Below are positions 23,799-26,337 of a stretch of DNA of 26,337 bases, piece after piece; position 1 is the first letter of the stretch; each line of letters opens with the position of its first letter. The notes under the pieces were generated by a model that made no database searches, was not told the origin of the DNA, and saw only the letters and a program-made list of their open reading frames with translations. Source of the stretch: Anaerolineales bacterium UBA6663. Lineage in GTDB: Bacteria > Chloroflexota > Anaerolineae > Anaerolineales > UBA6663. Location of the stretch: the NCBI GenBank assembly GCA_002455335.1, contig DKKP01000417.1, forward strand, positions 1 to 26,337, written 5' to 3'. The position numbers were made by a program, and so were the translations under genes.

Positions 23799-23815
23799 CA
23801 AATCCGGGTAGAGTC

Positions 23816-23863
23816 ACGAACAGAAGCTTTCACAAAACGCGAACAACTGAATACTGGCAGATT
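23816..23863 (+). repeat. Right-end arm repeats of the element
   Basis: Two repeats lie almost end to end. 23816-23835 repeats 13933-13952 in direct orientation (18 of 20). 23838-23863 is the inverted partner of 13878-13903 (25 of 26). They stop 14 bp before the captured chromosomal segment. Such pairing at both ends is the layout of integrase arm-type sites. Confidence 0.75.
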
Positions 23864-23877
23864 GAATTGCTGAGGGC

Positions 23878-24165
23878 ACGGCCGAGGATCCGGGTCTGAG
23901 CGGCGTGCAGGAGCCGGACGCGTGGTTCACGGGCTTCACGTACGCCGGCCGCAGCGACCGGCCCGACATCGCCTTTGCTGTTGTGGTGCAGAACCAGGGT
24001 CAGGGCTCCGATTTTGCGGCCCCGATCGCGCGGCGCATCATCGAAGCCTACTTCGGCCTGAACTACGCCCGCTACCCCTGGGAGGCCTCGGTCGGCGTGC
24101 CGGCGGATCTCATTGCGACCCCGACGCCGGACCCGAGTGTGCCGGTGGATACGCCAACCCCATGA
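23878..24165 (+). pseudogene. 3' fragment of the penicillin-binding protein gene
   Basis: Repeats the last ~97 codons of the PBP gene at 11453-13708, in frame to the same stop, but with no start, signal or active-site motifs. It begins abruptly with GCACGG, downstream of the element's right repeats. It starts after the KTG motif, so it cannot encode an active enzyme. It is a passenger picked up with the tRNA flank. Confidence 0.95.
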
Positions 24166-24170
24166 AAGCA

Positions 24171-24250
24171 ATTTGCGATATGTGATTGGTGATTTACGAT
24201 TTCCTCTTTGCTTCGAGGAAATCGCAAATCACCAATCACATATCGCAAAT
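24171..24250. repeat. Long hairpin (right copy)
   Basis: Identical to the hairpin at 13714-13793 (36-nt arms, 8-nt loop), now located between the PBP fragment and the intact tRNA-Gly. It presumably still terminates the tRNA transcript. Confidence 0.85.
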
Positions 24251-24256
24251 GCGTTG

Positions 24257-24328
24257 AGCGGGTGATGGGATTCGAACCCACGAATATCAGCTTGGAAGGC
24301 TGACGCCTTACCACTTGGCGACACCCGC
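24257..24328 (-). tRNA. tRNA-Gly(TCC)
   Basis: Folds into a full cloverleaf: acceptor GCGGGTG/CACCCGC, D arm GCCAAGTGGTAAGGC, anticodon stem TCAGC/GCTGA with loop CTTCCAA (anticodon TCC), T arm GTGGG-TTCGAAT-CCCAT, and discriminator T; CCA is not encoded. The 5' part (24300-24328) is original host DNA and the 3' part (24257-24299) came with the element, restoring function. A TAGAAT box on the minus strand (24340-24345) lies about 12 nt upstream and is its likely -10. Confidence 0.97.
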
Positions 24329-24824
24329 ATCGACTCATCATTCTACCAAACAACCTATCGCCACACAGCCATGGGGCTCACCGAGTGTGCACGGGCGAGT
24401 TGTCACTCCGGATTCGGGCCGCGAATAACGCGATTGGGTCTCTCGAAGCCGGCGCCATTGGTCAGCCACAATCACGAAATTCGCGACAACAACGCACTGA
24501 CAACCCGGTGCTGTACACGCTCCCGTGGTCGGCACAGATGGAAACGGTGATCGGCGAGTGGCGCGTTGAGTCGAAATCGATTACAACGTATGCGTTCGGC
24601 AGCGATACTTTTGTGGCGATCACCAGGCACATGTGAGGAATACGACGGGAGTATTCCCCCTGGTCGCTTGTGGGGTATTCCCCCTTGTCGCGTAGATACT
24701 CGAACTGGTGCCCGAAAAAACTTGGAGATCATGCGGGACCTATGGGTGGTTGTCCGCAGCCCGCGATGCCGCAATACTGAGAATGACGCCGTTGAATCGC
24801 CAGTGGTCGTTCAGGAGGAGAACG
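24329..24824. other. Sparse region with short repeats
   Basis: About 500 bp without a convincing gene. It contains the tRNA promoter, a perfect GGAATAC/GTATTCC palindrome (24637-24643 with 24651-24657), and a 17-bp direct repeat (24651-24667 and 24675-24691, one mismatch, GTATTCCCCC-TGTCGC) repeated 24 bp apart. These may be operators for the small membrane peptide that follows. An 83-codon plus-strand frame ending at 24636 has a protein-like tail (TYAFGSDTFVAITRHM) but an atypical N-terminus and no ribosome site; I do not call it. Confidence 0.4.
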
Positions 24825-24944
24825 ATGCTTTGGCTGCTCGCCGGCTTGAGTATCGTCCTGGTGTTGGGCCTCTTTGTGGCCCTGAGCGTGGTGGCCTTTG
24901 TCGGGCCCATGCCCACCGAGGGTGATACTCAGCCTCCCATGTAG
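24825..24944 (+). CDS. 39-residue single-pass membrane peptide
   Basis: Begins MLWLLAGLSIVLVLGLFVAL and ends EGDTQPPM, with one hydrophobic helix and a short polar tail. AGGAGGAG (24813-24820) sits 4 nt before the ATG, one of the strongest ribosome sites in the window, which argues for translation. Function unknown; chromosomal, just outside the element. Confidence 0.6.
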   Translation: MLWLLAGLSIVLVLGLFVALSVVAFVGPMPTEGDTQPPM

Positions 24945-25087
24945 ACCGACCCGATAAAAGACTGGGCTCGGTAATCGTTTCAGACGTCAGGACGTCCCGG
25001 CCGTGTGGGTATAATGGCTGACGGCCTGGCCGCCTCGAGTGGCTGTCGCGTGCCTGCCGGCCGCCGGGCGAGCCTGGACCATTCACC

Positions 25088-26047
25088 TTGACCACCGGTT
25101 CTCGACTCATTGACCTGAACAGCGCCTCGATCGACGAACTCGACCTTTTGCCTGGAGTCGATCGCGAGGTGGCTGCGCGCCTGGTCGCCGCGCGGCCCTA
25201 TCGTGGCCTGCTTGACCTCAACCACGTTCCCGGTCTGACGCCCGAACTGATTGCCGGGATTCTGCCTCATGTCACCGTGTCGCGTCCAGCCACACGTGGG
25301 TTGACCCCTACATCGCAGCAGCCCGAGCTGCGCCAGGAGTCGATCCAGCCGCTGGTGCGCCCCAACCACTCCGAATCTGACAAAGAGTCGCCTGGCCAAT
25401 CCGCCTGGACCGATCCCTATGGCGATCGCAGCCGCGTGATCCGGCGAATGCGCGGTTTGCCCCGAAAGACACGCTGGCGCATGACCTTGATCGCGTTCTA
25501 TTCGGTCGTGGCCCTGCTGATCCTCGTGCCGTTGGGGTTCGGCGTCTACTGGTGGCTCACACCCCGTGAAACGCCCGCACCGCCCGCGCCGACCGCGACC
25601 CGTGCGCTGGCCGGCATCGACGAGCCGACGCTGGCCAGCGGCGAGACTTTTGCGCCACCGACCGTGACCGACAGCGCGTCGACGTCGGTTATGACCGAGG
25701 CCGGTCTGGCGCTGACTGAAACCGGCGTGCCACCGACCGAGACCGCCGACGCCAGCGCCTTCGGCACGGCCACAGAATCGGCAGCCCTCACCGCCTTTGC
25801 ACCGCGTTTCTCGCCCACGCCGGCGCTGACCGCGACCCCGACGGCCTCGCCCACGCCCGCGATCTCGCCGACGCCGTCTCGTACGGCAACGCGCACCACG
25901 ACACCTACGCCCACGGCCACGTCGACGCCGCGCGCAACGGCAACACCCACGATCACGCGCACACCCACGCGCACGGCTACGGCGACCGTCACCCCGACCG
26001 CCTCGCCGACATTGACCGGCGAACCGCGTCCGAGATCGCGGCCGTAG
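25088..26047 (+). CDS. Helix-hairpin-helix / TM / Thr-Pro-rich protein, chimeric 3' end
   Basis: 319-codon frame starting with TTG. Residues 7-62 form a ComEA-type helix-hairpin-helix region ([20 protein letters not shown], then [19 protein letters not shown]), followed by a polar linker, one TM helix (133-157) and a ~150-residue Thr/Pro/Ala-rich external segment typical of surface proteins in Chloroflexota. Topology: HhH inside, repeats outside. A TATAAT box lies at 25010-25015, without a good -35. The final residues (from about SPTLTG) are antisense to rpoC, so the true C-terminus is probably missing. Function unknown; DNA or surface binding cannot be separated from sequence. Confidence 0.7.
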   Translation: MTTGSRLIDLNSASIDELDLLPGVDREVAARLVAARPYRGLLDLNHVPGLTPELIAGILPHVTVSRPATRGLTPTSQQPELRQESIQPLVRPNHSESDKESPGQSAWTDPYGDRSRVIRRMRGLPRKTRWRMTLIAFYSVVALLILVPLGFGVYWWLTPRETPAPPAPTATRALAGIDEPTLASGETFAPPTVTDSASTSVMTEAGLALTETGVPPTETADASAFGTATESAALTAFAPRFSPTPALTATPTASPTPAISPTPSRTATRTTTPTPTATSTPRATATPTITRTPTRTATATVTPTASPTLTGEPRPRSRP

Positions 26048-26337
26048 CACATGGCGCACAGACCATAGCGAGTGTCACAGGTCAGCGGCGTGCGCACCTT
26101 GACTTCGTCGATTCCGATACGGTCGATCAGATCGCAGTGGTCCTCGCTGATCAGCGTGCCCTGCTCGATGTGGGTCTCTTCCGAATCGGGATCGATAACG
26201 TCGGCAGCGGTCACCCGGCCAAGAATGCGCTCGCGGATCGCCTCGATGACTTCACCACCTTCGATCAGGGCTTTTCTGGTGACGCCATTGCTGGTTCCGC
26301 AATCATCCTCGATGACCACCAGGTCCTGCGTCACGTC
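25990..26337 (-). pseudogene. rpoC: RNA polymerase beta-prime subunit fragment
   Basis: About 116 codons of RpoC, open at the window's right edge. [33 protein letters not shown], and [18 protein letters not shown] align with the second zinc-binding region of beta-prime; its four cysteines (C13, C87, C94, C97 of the fragment) are present with the correct spacing. Family similarity runs to NVGEAVGV, where the conserved IAAQSIGEPGTQLT should follow. Instead the frame enters the complement of the Thr/Pro-rich gene and becomes Val/Ala/Arg-rich. A cell cannot lose this part of its only rpoC, so this is a chimeric join or a duplicate fragment. The intact 5' part lies beyond the window. Confidence 0.85.

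Larger units (their letters stand above)
13843..24299 (+). mobile_element. Integrative element in tRNA-Gly(TCC), plasmid- or satellite-like
   Basis: A 10,457-bp insertion bounded by attL (tRNA 3' half) and attR (restored tRNA). It has an integrase gene next to attL, a second tyrosine recombinase, a primase-polymerase/helicase replication gene, a ribbon-helix-helix-like regulator, a PIN nuclease unit and several unknown small genes, all on the plus strand. Ends carry a 26-bp inverted repeat and a 20-bp direct repeat. I see no conjugative relaxase, coupling protein, capsid, portal or large terminase, so transfer must rely on helpers or transformation. It compares best with integrated small plasmids using PrimPol-helicase replication or with phage-inducible islands (integrase, primase, terminase-small-subunit-like protein). 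Which of these is undecided. Confidence 0.9.
23878..24299 (+). repeat. Right copy of the 422-bp direct repeat (attR side)
   Basis: Same content as 13421-13842: PBP gene end, hairpin and tRNA 3' half. The last 392 bp are identical and three substitutions sit near its left boundary. In a circularised element this block would form attP. Confidence 0.95.

Noticed and set aside
13421..24299. Element as a DDE transposon with a target-site duplication
   Set aside because: No transposase; a 422-bp duplication is far too long and the crossover lies in a tRNA anticodon loop beside a tyrosine integrase.
24385..24636. 83-codon plus-strand frame downstream of the tRNA
   Set aside because: Protein-like only at its end, no ribosome site, atypical N-terminus; left as unsupported.
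25546..26334. Continuous 262-codon minus-strand frame from rpoC into the Thr/Pro region
   Set aside because: Only the first ~116 codons are RpoC; the rest is Val/Ala/Arg antisense of a repetitive gene. A fusion protein is not credible.

Overview
The window is GC-rich bacterial DNA, most likely from a Chloroflexota (Anaerolineae-like) genome. I infer this from gene content: lipoproteins with Thr/Pro-rich linkers, a MecA-type transpeptidase, DUF2723 and PIG-V-like membrane glycosyltransferase homologues, a 7TM sensor kinase, and TANNNT boxes placed 6-7 nt before start codons (leaderless style). No database search was possible.

Layout. (1) 1-13799 is ordinary chromosome: lipA, an aldo/keto reductase, a META-domain lipoprotein, a PadR regulator divergent from a SAM methyltransferase with a palindromic operator between them, a 7TM-PAS histidine kinase, lipB, a minus-strand set of membrane glycosyltransferase-type genes with a secreted protein, an HD-GYP response regulator, and a class B penicillin-binding lipoprotein. 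(2) 13843-24299 is a 10,457-bp integrated mobile element lying in the anticodon loop of a tRNA-Gly(TCC) gene. The intact tRNA is at the right end and a 3'-half remnant is at the left. All of its genes are on the plus strand: a tyrosine integrase beside attL, a two-gene unit ending in a PIN-domain nuclease (toxin-antitoxin-like), a second tyrosine recombinase, a ribbon-helix-helix-like protein, a primase-polymerase/helicase fusion, a detached primase C-terminal-type domain protein, several small proteins including a terminase-small-subunit-like HTH protein, a predicted structured small RNA with its own promoter and terminator, and a four-helix membrane protein. I see no conjugation, capsid, portal or tail genes. 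(3) 24329-26337 holds a poorly coding stretch, a 39-residue membrane peptide, a helix-hairpin-helix/TM/Thr-Pro protein, and a fragment of rpoC joined tail-to-tail to it at a low-complexity junction that looks chimeric.

The element reads as a plasmid-like or phage-satellite-like replicon. A putative repressor overlaps the replication gene. A nested-palindrome G/C-tract region (candidate origin) follows that gene. The integrase handles attachment, and matched inverted and direct repeats at both ends are likely integrase arm sites. Its most unusual property is that the repeat shared by its two flanks is 422 bp (419 identical), far beyond the tRNA. It contains the last ~97 codons of the neighbouring penicillin-binding protein gene. 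This is best explained by an ancestor that excised inaccurately from the same locus in a related strain and carried off host DNA.
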